Of a DNA stretch of 64,000 bases, positions 35,963 to 43,192 are shown piece by piece. The position numbers and the translations under genes are program-made. Location of the stretch: assembly GCA_937927945.1 (NCBI GenBank), contig CALEYW010000082.1:1-64000 (forward strand), given 5' to 3'. The notes beneath the pieces are model-generated. The model was not told the origin of the DNA, searched no databases, and saw nothing but the letters and a program-made list of their open reading frames with translations. How positions within the stretch are numbered: position 1 is the first letter of the stretch; the number at the start of each line of letters is the position of its first letter. The DNA comes from an uncultured candidate division WPS-2 bacterium. Its GTDB lineage: Bacteria; Vulcanimicrobiota; Vulcanimicrobiia; Vulcanimicrobiales; Vulcanimicrobiaceae.

Positions 35963-36027
35963 CCCGGTTGCTTCGACGCGGGGATGGAGTAGGACCCCGC
36001 CGGACCGCCGCGTAACGGCGCGCGGTC

Positions 36028-37326
36028 GTGCTGAATCTCGAGCTGCTGCGCCGCGAACCCGATCACGTCCGCATCGCCTCGCGCCGCCGCGGAATCGGCG
36101 TCGAGTTCGTCGATCGCGTGCTCGAGCTCGATCGGGAGCGCCGCGCGGCACTGACCGCCGCCGAATCGGCCAAGGCCGAGAAGAACGCGCTGACCGCCGA
36201 AATCTCCCGAGCGCCGGACAAGAAGGCCGCCGCGGCCGAGCTGCGTCCCAAAATCGCCGCGCTCGACGAGCGGATCGCCGCGGCCGGCGCGGGGGTTCCG
36301 GCGCTCGAGGAGCAGATCGCGGCGGCGCTGTCCGAGGTTCCGAACCTGCTCGACCGCGTGGTGCCGGACGGCGACACCGAAGCGCTCAACGTTCTGCAGC
36401 GGACATGGGGCGAGCCGCCGGCCTTCCCGTTCGCGCCGAGGGCGCATTGGGAGATCGGCGAGGCGCTCGGCATCCTCGATTTCGAACGAGCGGCGAAGCT
36501 CTCGGGCACGCGCTTTTCGATCTTGCGCGGGGCCGGCGCGCGGCTCTCGCGCGGGCTCGCCCACTTCTTCCTCGATCGCGCGGCGCGCAACGGCTACGTC
36601 GAGATCAACCCGCCGCTGCTCGTTTCGCGCTCGACGATGTGGGCGACCGGCCAGCTCACCAAGTTCTCTGATCAGATGTACGCGTTCGAAGGCGACGGCG
36701 AGAACGAGGCGCTCTACCTGATCCCGACTGCGGAGGTGCCGCTGACCGCGCTGCACCGCGACGAGATCCTCGCCGCCGATTCGCTGCCGGTGCGCTATAC
36801 CGCGCACACGCCGTGTTTCCGCAAAGAAGCCGGCGCCGCGGGCCGCGACACGCGCGGACTGATCCGCCAGCACCAGTTCGAAAAGGTCGAGCTCGTGTGG
36901 CTGACCGAACCCGAGCGTTCGTTCGACGATCTCGAGACGCTGACGCGCAACGCCGCCGGACTGCTCGAAGAGCTTGGCCTCGCGCATCGGGTCATGCTGC
37001 TGTGCGCCGGCGACACCGGCTTCAACGCGGCCAAGACCTACGACATCGAAGTGTGGCTGCCGGGCTCGGATGCGTACCGTGAAGTCTCGTCGTGTTCGAA
37101 CTGCACCGATTTCCAAGCGCGCCGCAGCGGGATCCGTTTCCGCCGCGACGCGAAGGCGAAGCCGGAGTTCGTGCACACGCTCAACGGTTCGGGATTGCCG
37201 ATCGGACGCGTCCTCGCAGCGCTGCTCGAGAACGGCCAGCGCGCCGACGGCGGCGTCGATCTGTCGCCCGTCCTGCACGCGTTCGCCGGTTTCGGTTCGA
37301 TCGAACCCGACGGAAGCGTTCGCTGA
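36028..37326 (+). CDS. serS: Seryl-tRNA synthetase
   Basis: SerRS charges tRNA-Ser. The N-terminal long coiled coil (VLELDRERRAALTAAESAK to AGVPALEEQI) that grips the tRNA variable arm is followed by the class-II core. That core has TAEVPLTALHRDEIL, motif 2 CFRKEAGAAGRDTRGLIRQH, the EVSSCSNCTDFQARRSGIR segment and motif 3 NGSGLPIGRVLAALLEN. The length of 432 residues is normal. The start is GTG. Its substrate tRNA-Ser(UGA) is 9 kb downstream. Confidence 0.97.
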   Translation: MLNLELLRREPDHVRIASRRRGIGVEFVDRVLELDRERRAALTAAESAKAEKNALTAEISRAPDKKAAAAELRPKIAALDERIAAAGAGVPALEEQIAAALSEVPNLLDRVVPDGDTEALNVLQRTWGEPPAFPFAPRAHWEIGEALGILDFERAAKLSGTRFSILRGAGARLSRGLAHFFLDRAARNGYVEINPPLLVSRSTMWATGQLTKFSDQMYAFEGDGENEALYLIPTAEVPLTALHRDEILAADSLPVRYTAHTPCFRKEAGAAGRDTRGLIRQHQFEKVELVWLTEPERSFDDLETLTRNAAGLLEELGLAHRVMLLCAGDTGFNAAKTYDIEVWLPGSDAYREVSSCSNCTDFQARRSGIRFRRDAKAKPEFVHTLNGSGLPIGRVLAALLENGQRADGGVDLSPVLHAFAGFGSIEPDGSVR

Positions 37327-37331
37327 TTGCG

Positions 37332-38243
37332 ATGAATGAGGCCGTCGCACGGGCCGTCGCCGTGCTGCGGGCCGGCGGCGTCGTCGCGCTTCCGACCGAG
37401 ACCGTCTACGGACTCGCCGCCGACGTCACGAATTCCGCCGCGATCGCGCGCGTCTACGCGATCAAAGGACGCCCGCCGGATCACCCGCTGATCGTGCACG
37501 CGCACGATCTCGCCGCGCTCGACGGGTACGTCGCGCACGCCCCTCAGGCACTGCGCGCTCTCGCGGCGGCGTTCTGGCCCGGTCCGCTGACCGCGGTCGT
37601 CGAGCGCGGCGAACGCACGCCGCGCAGCGTCACCGGCGGCCAGGACACGGTCGCCGTGCGCGTCCCCGATCACCCGCTCGCGCTAGCGATCCTGGCGGGC
37701 TTCGGCGGCGCGCTCGCCGCACCGTCGGCCAATCGCTTCGGGCGCATATCGCCGACGACCGCGGAACACGTACGTGCCGACCTCGGCGACGAGGTCGACC
37801 TGATCGTCGACGGCGGTCCGGCCGCGGTAGGCGTCGAGTCGACGATCGTCGATCTCACGGGCACCGTCCTGGCCGTGCTGCGCGCCGGCGCGATCACCGC
37901 ATCGCAGCTCGGCGCGGTGCTCGGGGTGCCGGTCGTCACGCGCGTCGGCGGTGCGGTCCGCGCACCCGGAACGCTCGCGTCGCACTATGCGCCGCGCGCG
38001 CGCGTCGTGCTCGCCGGCGAAGCCGCGCACGAGGACGCCGCCCGCGCGCTCGCGCAACGCGGCGAGCGCGTCGCGGTGCTCACGCTTCCGCCCGACCCAG
38101 AGCGTGCGGCGCGCGACCTCTACGCGACGCTACGCGCGCTGGACGCCCAGGGGTACGACACGATCGTGGCGACGCTACCGCCCGACACCGAGGCGAACGC
38201 CGCGGTCCGCGACCGGCTCATGCGCGCGTCCGCGCCGCGATAG
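37332..38243 (+). CDS. L-threonylcarbamoyladenylate synthase, Sua5 type
   Basis: The enzyme makes the threonylcarbamoyl-AMP used for t6A37 in ANN-decoding tRNAs. The YrdC domain has VVALPTETVYGLAADVTNS, KGRPPDHPLIVH, FWPGPLTAVV and SANRFGRISPTTAEHV. The extra C-terminal Sua5 domain follows RAPGTLASHYAPRARVVL. Its 303 residues match Sua5 rather than the shorter TsaC. The ATG at 37332 is 5 bp after serS. The tail overlaps the DUF3175 gene by 26 bp. Confidence 0.94.
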   Translation: MNEAVARAVAVLRAGGVVALPTETVYGLAADVTNSAAIARVYAIKGRPPDHPLIVHAHDLAALDGYVAHAPQALRALAAAFWPGPLTAVVERGERTPRSVTGGQDTVAVRVPDHPLALAILAGFGGALAAPSANRFGRISPTTAEHVRADLGDEVDLIVDGGPAAVGVESTIVDLTGTVLAVLRAGAITASQLGAVLGVPVVTRVGGAVRAPGTLASHYAPRARVVLAGEAAHEDAARALAQRGERVAVLTLPPDPERAARDLYATLRALDAQGYDTIVATLPPDTEANAAVRDRLMRASAPR

Positions 38244-38505
38244 CGCGCAGTTCGTCCTTCGCCCCCTCGAGGATCGACTTTCGCTCGGCGGAGAGATTCG
38301 CGCCTGCGCGGTTGATGTAGAACGTCAGCATCGACATCGCCGAGCGGTAGGGCGACGACGCCTTTCGGCGGCGTGACTGCTGTGCGTCGCGCAGCAGTTC
38401 GCGCGCGATCGCTTTGGGATCGTCCAGCGCGAACGTCCCGCCGGGGATGTCGAGCGCGTTGCTCGTCCGGGTCACCTGGTCGGACCACTTCCGTTGCGTT
38501 GCCAT
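38218..38505 (-). CDS. DUF3175 protein
   Basis: The 95-residue protein matches the DUF3175 pattern I know: KWSDQVTRTSNALDIPGGTF at the start, the DDPKAIARELL helix, and the diagnostic YRSAMSMLTFYINRAGANLS, ending with AKDELR. Its function is not established. It is convergent with sua5 and starts 33 bp from the divergent S41 protease, so the intergenic promoters must be compact. Confidence 0.85.
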   Translation of the reverse strand: MATQRKWSDQVTRTSNALDIPGGTFALDDPKAIARELLRDAQQSRRRKASSPYRSAMSMLTFYINRAGANLSAERKSILEGAKDELRAIAARTRA

Positions 38506-38538
38506 GACCCATCGATACCCGCCGGGAAGCAGCGCCGC

Positions 38539-39858
38539 ATGCTCCGTCTGCTCGCGCTCGCGCTTGCCTGCCTCCTCGCCGGCGTCCCCGCCCAAGCGGC
38601 CGCGCCGACCCGAGCGGCGCTCTCGACGCTCGACGTAATCGCGCTCGAGATCGGGTACACGACGGTGCTCGCGCGCTACTACAAGCCCGTCGACCCGTCG
38701 GCACTCTACGCCGGCGCGCGCCGCGGTTTGATCGCCTACCTGAAGACGCGCGGCATCGGCCAGCCGGCGCTGCCGCCGGCGCCCGCGCGCGCCGACCGTT
38801 ACGCCGCCGAAAATGCGATCGCGCGCGACGTCGCACTCGCGGTGAACCGCTACGGGACGCGCGTGCGCACGGGAGATCTGATCGATGCGACGATCGCGGG
38901 CGAGCTGGCGGCGCTACACGACCCGTATTCGCTGCTGTTCAAACCGGCCGCATACAAGCAGTTCGTCGGATTCCTCGACGGCCGCGCCGTCGGCGGCATC
39001 GGTGCCGAACTCGACGTCGACCCGCAGACGCACGCGGTGCGCATCGTCGACGTTTTCCCGGGCAGCCCGGCGGAGGCCGCCGGACTCTTACCCGGCGATC
39101 TCATCGTCGCGATCGACGGCAACCCGCCGCCGGCCGGAGCGCCGGCCGCCGTCTCCGCGGCGCTGCGCGGCGCGGCCGGCAGCACCGTGCGGATCACGCC
39201 CTCGCGCAACGGCGTCGCGCGCGAGCCCCTGGCGCTCGTGCGCCGCGCGATCGTGCCGCCGGACGTGACGGGCCGTGCGTTCGACGGCGGGATCGGGTAC
39301 GTGCGGCTGCGCTCGTTCGGCGCGCAGTCGGCGAAGCAGCTCGACGCTGTGCTGACGCGGCTGCGCACAGCCGGCGCGCGTGCGTTCGTCCTGGATCTGC
39401 GCGCGAACGGCGGCGGCTACCGCGACGACGCGATCGCCGTCGCGTCACACTTCGTTCACGGCACGATCGTCACCACGCAAGAGCGCGGCGGTGCGCCGGC
39501 GGTCTTCGCCGCGAAACCGACCACGCCGCTGCTCGGCGCGCCGCTCGCGGTGCTCGTCGACGGCGACACGGCGTCCGCGGCGGAGATCGTCGCCGCCGCG
39601 GTGCAGGACGCGCACGCGGGGACCGTGATCGGCTCCAAAACCTTCGGCAAGGGTTTGGTGCAGGAGACGTTTCCGCTGCCGGACGGCGGCGCGATCAAGC
39701 TGACGACGGCGCAGTATCGTACGCCGGCCGGTCGCGACATCGACCGGGTCGGAATCACGCCGGACATCGCCGTTACCCAGTCCTCGGACGCGCATCCCGG
39801 CGAAGCCGGCCACGATCCGCAGCTCGACCGCGCGCTCGCGCTCCTCGCCCAGCCGTGA
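38539..39858 (+). CDS. C-terminal processing peptidase, S41 family
   Basis: The 439-residue exported protease has a signal peptide (MLRLLALALACLLAG...), an N-terminal helical domain, a PDZ domain (GGIGAELDVDP to RRAIVPP) and the S41 catalytic domain. The nucleophilic Ser lies in VDGDTASAAEIVAAAV and the general-base Lys in SKTFGKGLVQE. CtpA-type proteases trim or degrade periplasmic proteins. The ATG at 38539 was preferred because it begins the signal peptide. Confidence 0.93.
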   Translation: MLRLLALALACLLAGVPAQAAAPTRAALSTLDVIALEIGYTTVLARYYKPVDPSALYAGARRGLIAYLKTRGIGQPALPPAPARADRYAAENAIARDVALAVNRYGTRVRTGDLIDATIAGELAALHDPYSLLFKPAAYKQFVGFLDGRAVGGIGAELDVDPQTHAVRIVDVFPGSPAEAAGLLPGDLIVAIDGNPPPAGAPAAVSAALRGAAGSTVRITPSRNGVAREPLALVRRAIVPPDVTGRAFDGGIGYVRLRSFGAQSAKQLDAVLTRLRTAGARAFVLDLRANGGGYRDDAIAVASHFVHGTIVTTQERGGAPAVFAAKPTTPLLGAPLAVLVDGDTASAAEIVAAAVQDAHAGTVIGSKTFGKGLVQETFPLPDGGAIKLTTAQYRTPAGRDIDRVGITPDIAVTQSSDAHPGEAGHDPQLDRALALLAQP

Positions 39859-39865
39859 CGGCTAG

Positions 39866-40123
39866 CTAGCGTTCGAGCTCGCCGGCGGTCGGCGCCGCCA
39901 GCGGTGTCGCTAGCGAGGCGGACAGCGTCGATGCGTCCGGAAGCGGCGTTACTTCATCGAGGGGCCGTTGCAGCGCGACGATCATCGCACCGTCGCGCAA
40001 CGTCGTCACGCCGCGTATCTCCCAGCCTTGCGAGCCCAGCAGCGCGAGGGTTGGGTCGACCTCCCCGAGCGCGGCCGCCTCTGGGCTCAGCGGGTGGAAG
40101 GCGAACTCGAAACGGCCTCGCAT
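39866..40123 (-). CDS. Small conserved-looking protein, DUF4177-like
   Basis: The 85-residue protein contains LGSQGWEIRGVTTLRDGAMI followed by a VALQRP strand, close to the L-GxxGWE-pattern of DUF4177-like small beta proteins. It ends with an Ala/Thr/Pro-rich tail. Its function is unknown. The gene sits 10 bp after a NUDIX gene and is convergent with the S41 protease. Confidence 0.5.
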   Translation of the reverse strand: MRGRFEFAFHPLSPEAAALGEVDPTLALLGSQGWEIRGVTTLRDGAMIVALQRPLDEVTPLPDASTLSASLATPLAAPTAGELER

Positions 40124-40133
40124 GGCCGTCCTC

Positions 40134-40700
40134 CTACTTGCCTAGCGTCGGCGTCTTACGCGCCAGCCGCAGCACCGATTCGTCGACACCGTACCGTGCG
40201 AGCGACTCGAACGGAACCCAAGCGAGGTCGTTCGATTCGCTGCTCACCAGAAGCGGCTCCGCCGGATCCGCTTCGAGCGCAAAGCGCACGTCGTAGTGAT
40301 CGTGGGCCGGTTCTTCGCCGCGCGCCGGAATCGGATGAACGTCGACGTCGTAGATCCCATCGCTCGCGAAGCGCAGCGAGCGCAGGCCGGATTCTTCGCG
40401 CGCTTCGCGCATGGCCGCGCGGCGCACGTCGACGTCCCCCTCGACGTGCCCGCCGAGCTGCATCCACCGGCGCAATTTCCGATGATGGGTCAGCAGCGCG
40501 CGTCCTCGCGCCGGATCGACGATCCAGGTCGACGCGGTGACGTGGCCGATCGTCAGCGTGCGCTCGAACGCGTCCGGGTTGTTCGTGACGAAGGCGACGA
40601 AGCGATCGCGCATCATCGCTTCGTGCGGATCCACCGGTTCGTAGGCGCGCAGTTCCGCCACGAAGTCGTGGCGCGGATCGAACGCCGGAATGCGGTGCAC
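40134..40700 (-). CDS. NUDIX hydrolase
   Basis: The 188-residue protein has the NUDIX box GGHVEGDVDVRR followed by REAREESGL. The Glu usually found six positions after the conserved Gly is Val here, and the catalytic REUxEE core is intact. An N-terminal helical lead (HDFVAELRAYEPVDPHEA) comes first, as in many hydrolases of the NUDT-like ADP-ribose or dinucleotide type. The substrate is unknown. The GTG at 40700 was chosen. A TTG at 40763 is possible. Confidence 0.82.
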   Translation of the reverse strand: MHRIPAFDPRHDFVAELRAYEPVDPHEAMMRDRFVAFVTNNPDAFERTLTIGHVTASTWIVDPARGRALLTHHRKLRRWMQLGGHVEGDVDVRRAAMREAREESGLRSLRFASDGIYDVDVHPIPARGEEPAHDHYDVRFALEADPAEPLLVSSESNDLAWVPFESLARYGVDESVLRLARKTPTLGK

Positions 40701-40774
40701 CGGCCCCGCGTACCACGCAACGATGGCGAACCCTTCGAAGGCAACCGGGGAACGGGTCGGCAAAGGCAGGGCAT

Positions 40775-41812
40775 ATGGATACGACGCGCGGGACCTCGCG
40801 GCGCAACCTCCTGACCGGCGCGGCGAGCGCGCTCGCCGCCGCGACGGTCGCGGGAAACCCCACGCCGGCGGGCGCTGCGACGGGCGCCGGCGGTACGCCG
40901 TGGAGCGCCGAGTACTGGGCGCGAAAAGGTGCGGTCGAGCTCTACCTGTATCGCAAGCGCGGCAGCGCTCCGCCGCCCCAGAACGGCAAGGGCGCGTCGT
41001 TGCCGGTGCTCTTCCTCGTCCACGGTTCGTCGTTCTGCGGCCGCTCGACCTACGATCTCACAGTCCCCGGCGCGCCGGGATACTCGATGATGGACGTCTT
41101 CGCCGGACTCGGCTACGACGTCTGGACGCTCGACCACGAGGGGTACGGCCGCTCGTCGCGCACCGCGGGAAACTCCGACATCGCGAGCGGCGTCGCCGAC
41201 TTGGCCGCCGGGATGGAGGTCGTGCGGCGCGAGACCGGCGCGGAACGGGCGCACTTCCACGGCGAGTCGTCCGGCGCGATCCGTAGCGCGGCGTACGCGT
41301 CGGCCGCCCCCGAGCGCGTCGATCGTCTGGCCTTGAGCGCCTTCACCTACACCGGGGCGGGCGCGCCGACGCTCGCGCAGCGCGCGAAGGACGTCGAATT
41401 CTTCCGCACGCACAACCGCCGTCCGGCGGGACGCGAACTCTACCGCAGCATCTTCACGCGCGACAAACCCGGCACGGCCGATCCGCGCGTCGGCGACGCG
41501 ATCGCCGACGCGGAAGCGCCGTACGGCGGCTCCGTGCCGACGGGCACGTATCTCGACATGGTCACGAAGCTGCCGCTCGTCGATCCCGCCAAAGTGCTCG
41601 CACCGGTGCTGATGCTGCGCGGCGAGTACGACGGGATATCGACCGAGGACGACTGTCTCGCGTTCTACCGGCAACTCCCCAACCGCGACCGGCAGTTCGT
41701 CACGCTGCCGGGTTCGGCGCACTCGCTGGTGCTCGGCTACAACCGCGCGCGCTTCTGGCACGCGCTCGACGCCTTCTTGCGCCCGCCGGCGCGCGAGGAT
41801 CGCCTCAGTTAG
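40775..41812 (+). CDS. Tat-exported alpha/beta hydrolase
   Basis: The 345-residue protein has a twin-arginine-like signal (TSRRNLLTGAASALAAA). The alpha/beta hydrolase domain shows LVHGSSFCGRSTYDL as oxyanion loop, nucleophile elbow HGESSGA, the acid within MLRGEYDGIST, and the catalytic His in LPGSAHSLVLG. The substrate is unknown. It is the only plus-strand gene between the NUDIX gene and the RraA gene, which ends four bases inside this one. Confidence 0.85.
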   Translation: MDTTRGTSRRNLLTGAASALAAATVAGNPTPAGAATGAGGTPWSAEYWARKGAVELYLYRKRGSAPPPQNGKGASLPVLFLVHGSSFCGRSTYDLTVPGAPGYSMMDVFAGLGYDVWTLDHEGYGRSSRTAGNSDIASGVADLAAGMEVVRRETGAERAHFHGESSGAIRSAAYASAAPERVDRLALSAFTYTGAGAPTLAQRAKDVEFFRTHNRRPAGRELYRSIFTRDKPGTADPRVGDAIADAEAPYGGSVPTGTYLDMVTKLPLVDPAKVLAPVLMLRGEYDGISTEDDCLAFYRQLPNRDRQFVTLPGSAHSLVLGYNRARFWHALDAFLRPPAREDRLS

Positions 41813-42294
41813 CCCGGCACCAGCGGGACGTCGCTGACGACGATACCGTCGTCGTCGCTGTAGAGCCACGCGCCCGGCTTGAACAGCACGCCGCCGAACG
41901 AAACCGGAACGTCGACCGCACCGATGCCGCGCTTCGCACTCTTCATCGGATTCGACCCGAGCGCTTTGATCCCCAGATCCAACGCGCGCAGAGCAACGAC
42001 GTCGCGCACCGCGCCGAAGATGACCAAACCGCTCCATTCGTTGGCCAGCGCGAGGCCGGCGATGACGTCACCGACGAGCGCGACGTGCAGCGAGCCGCCG
42101 CCGTCGACGACCAGCACGTCGCCCTTGACCGAGGTCGAGAGGATCTGCTTGATCAGCACGTTGTCGCCGAACGTCGACACCGTTCGGATCGCGCCGCAGA
42201 ACGCCGCGCGCCCACCGAACTGGCGCACCGGAGCCTCGCAACTCTGCAGCCGGTCCTGATGCGCATCGACGAGGTCGGCGGTGGACCAGCTCAT
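41809..42294 (-). CDS. RraA-family aldolase / RNase E regulator-like protein
   Basis: The 161-residue protein follows the RraA plan: GDNVLIKQILSTSVKGDVLV, VVDGGGSLHVALVGDVIAGL, GAVRDVVALRALDLGIKALG and the end VSFGGVLFKPGAWLYSDDDG. Many members are 4-hydroxy-4-methyl-2-oxoglutarate aldolases or oxaloacetate decarboxylases rather than RNase inhibitors, and the metal-binding acidic residues (DDDG) support that. It is coupled to the glycerophosphodiesterase by ATGA. Confidence 0.85.
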   Translation of the reverse strand: MSWSTADLVDAHQDRLQSCEAPVRQFGGRAAFCGAIRTVSTFGDNVLIKQILSTSVKGDVLVVDGGGSLHVALVGDVIAGLALANEWSGLVIFGAVRDVVALRALDLGIKALGSNPMKSAKRGIGAVDVPVSFGGVLFKPGAWLYSDDDGIVVSDVPLVPG

Positions 42295-43163
42295 CGCGCT
42301 GCACCGAATCTGAGCGCGTCACGCACGTCGTCGGTGCAGTTGCTGGTGATCTGGATCGCGCCGCTCGCCGCGAGGTGCAGCGCGACGTCGGCGTCGTCGA
42401 CCGCCCACGTGCCCCACGGCATGCCGAGCCGGCGCATCGCTTCGGGGAAGTCGTCCGGCTGCACGAAGCTGGCGTCGATGCCGTCGATCGGGCAGCCGTC
42501 GTTGAGCGCCATCGCGACCAGCGCTTCGTAGTCGACCGGCTGCTGCCAGGTCGTCTTGAAGGTGAGGCCGTCGGGTTCGGTGTGGTCGTATCCGCAGCGC
42601 CACACGCCCGGCTTGAGCTCCTCGAACACCACGATCCAATAACAGGTGAACTCAGGCCGCAGCAGCTTCATCTGGGTGATCGAATCGATGCTGAAGCTGA
42701 TGAAGACGATCTCGTCCGGACCTTTGCCGGACGCGTCGATCACCTCGAGCAGCGGCGGGATGATGCCGGGCCCCTGTTTCATCTCGACGTACAGCCGGCG
42801 TCCGGCCGGCATGATGTCGAGCACCTCGCTCAGGAGCGGCAAACGCAGGCCCGCCCAGATCGGACCTTTGAGGATCCCCGCGTCGAGCGCGCGCAGCTCG
42901 GCGAAGGTCGACGCACCGACGTTCAGATCTTGACCGCACGTACGGCCCGTCGTCTGATCGTGGATCACGATGATCTTGCCGTCGCTCGTGACGTACACGT
43001 CGAGCTCGCACGTCACGCCCCGTTCCCAGCCGAGCGCAAAGGCGGGCAGCGTGTTCTCCGGCGGTGCCGACGGACGGTGCGCCTGCACCGCGACGGGATC
43101 CGGGTAGTCCTTACCGGTGCCGCGATGGGCGACGATCTCGACGGTTTTGTGCGGTTCGCTCAT
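42291..43163 (-). CDS. Glycerophosphodiester phosphodiesterase
   Basis: The 290-residue protein has the GDPD signatures: catalytic AHRGTGKD with the first His, ENTLPAFALGWERGVTCELD, and IIVIHDQTTGRTC with the second His. Most of the rest is a TIM barrel ending with GAIQITSNCTD. It hydrolyses glycerophosphodiesters to glycerol-3-phosphate and an alcohol. No signal peptide is visible, so it looks cytoplasmic. It lies 29 bp downstream of the sortilin-like gene. Confidence 0.88.
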   Translation of the reverse strand: MSEPHKTVEIVAHRGTGKDYPDPVAVQAHRPSAPPENTLPAFALGWERGVTCELDVYVTSDGKIIVIHDQTTGRTCGQDLNVGASTFAELRALDAGILKGPIWAGLRLPLLSEVLDIMPAGRRLYVEMKQGPGIIPPLLEVIDASGKGPDEIVFISFSIDSITQMKLLRPEFTCYWIVVFEELKPGVWRCGYDHTEPDGLTFKTTWQQPVDYEALVAMALNDGCPIDGIDASFVQPDDFPEAMRRLGMPWGTWAVDDADVALHLAASGAIQITSNCTDDVRDALRFGAAR

Positions 43164-43192
43164 AGCACCCGACTCCTTCTCGAACGCAACGT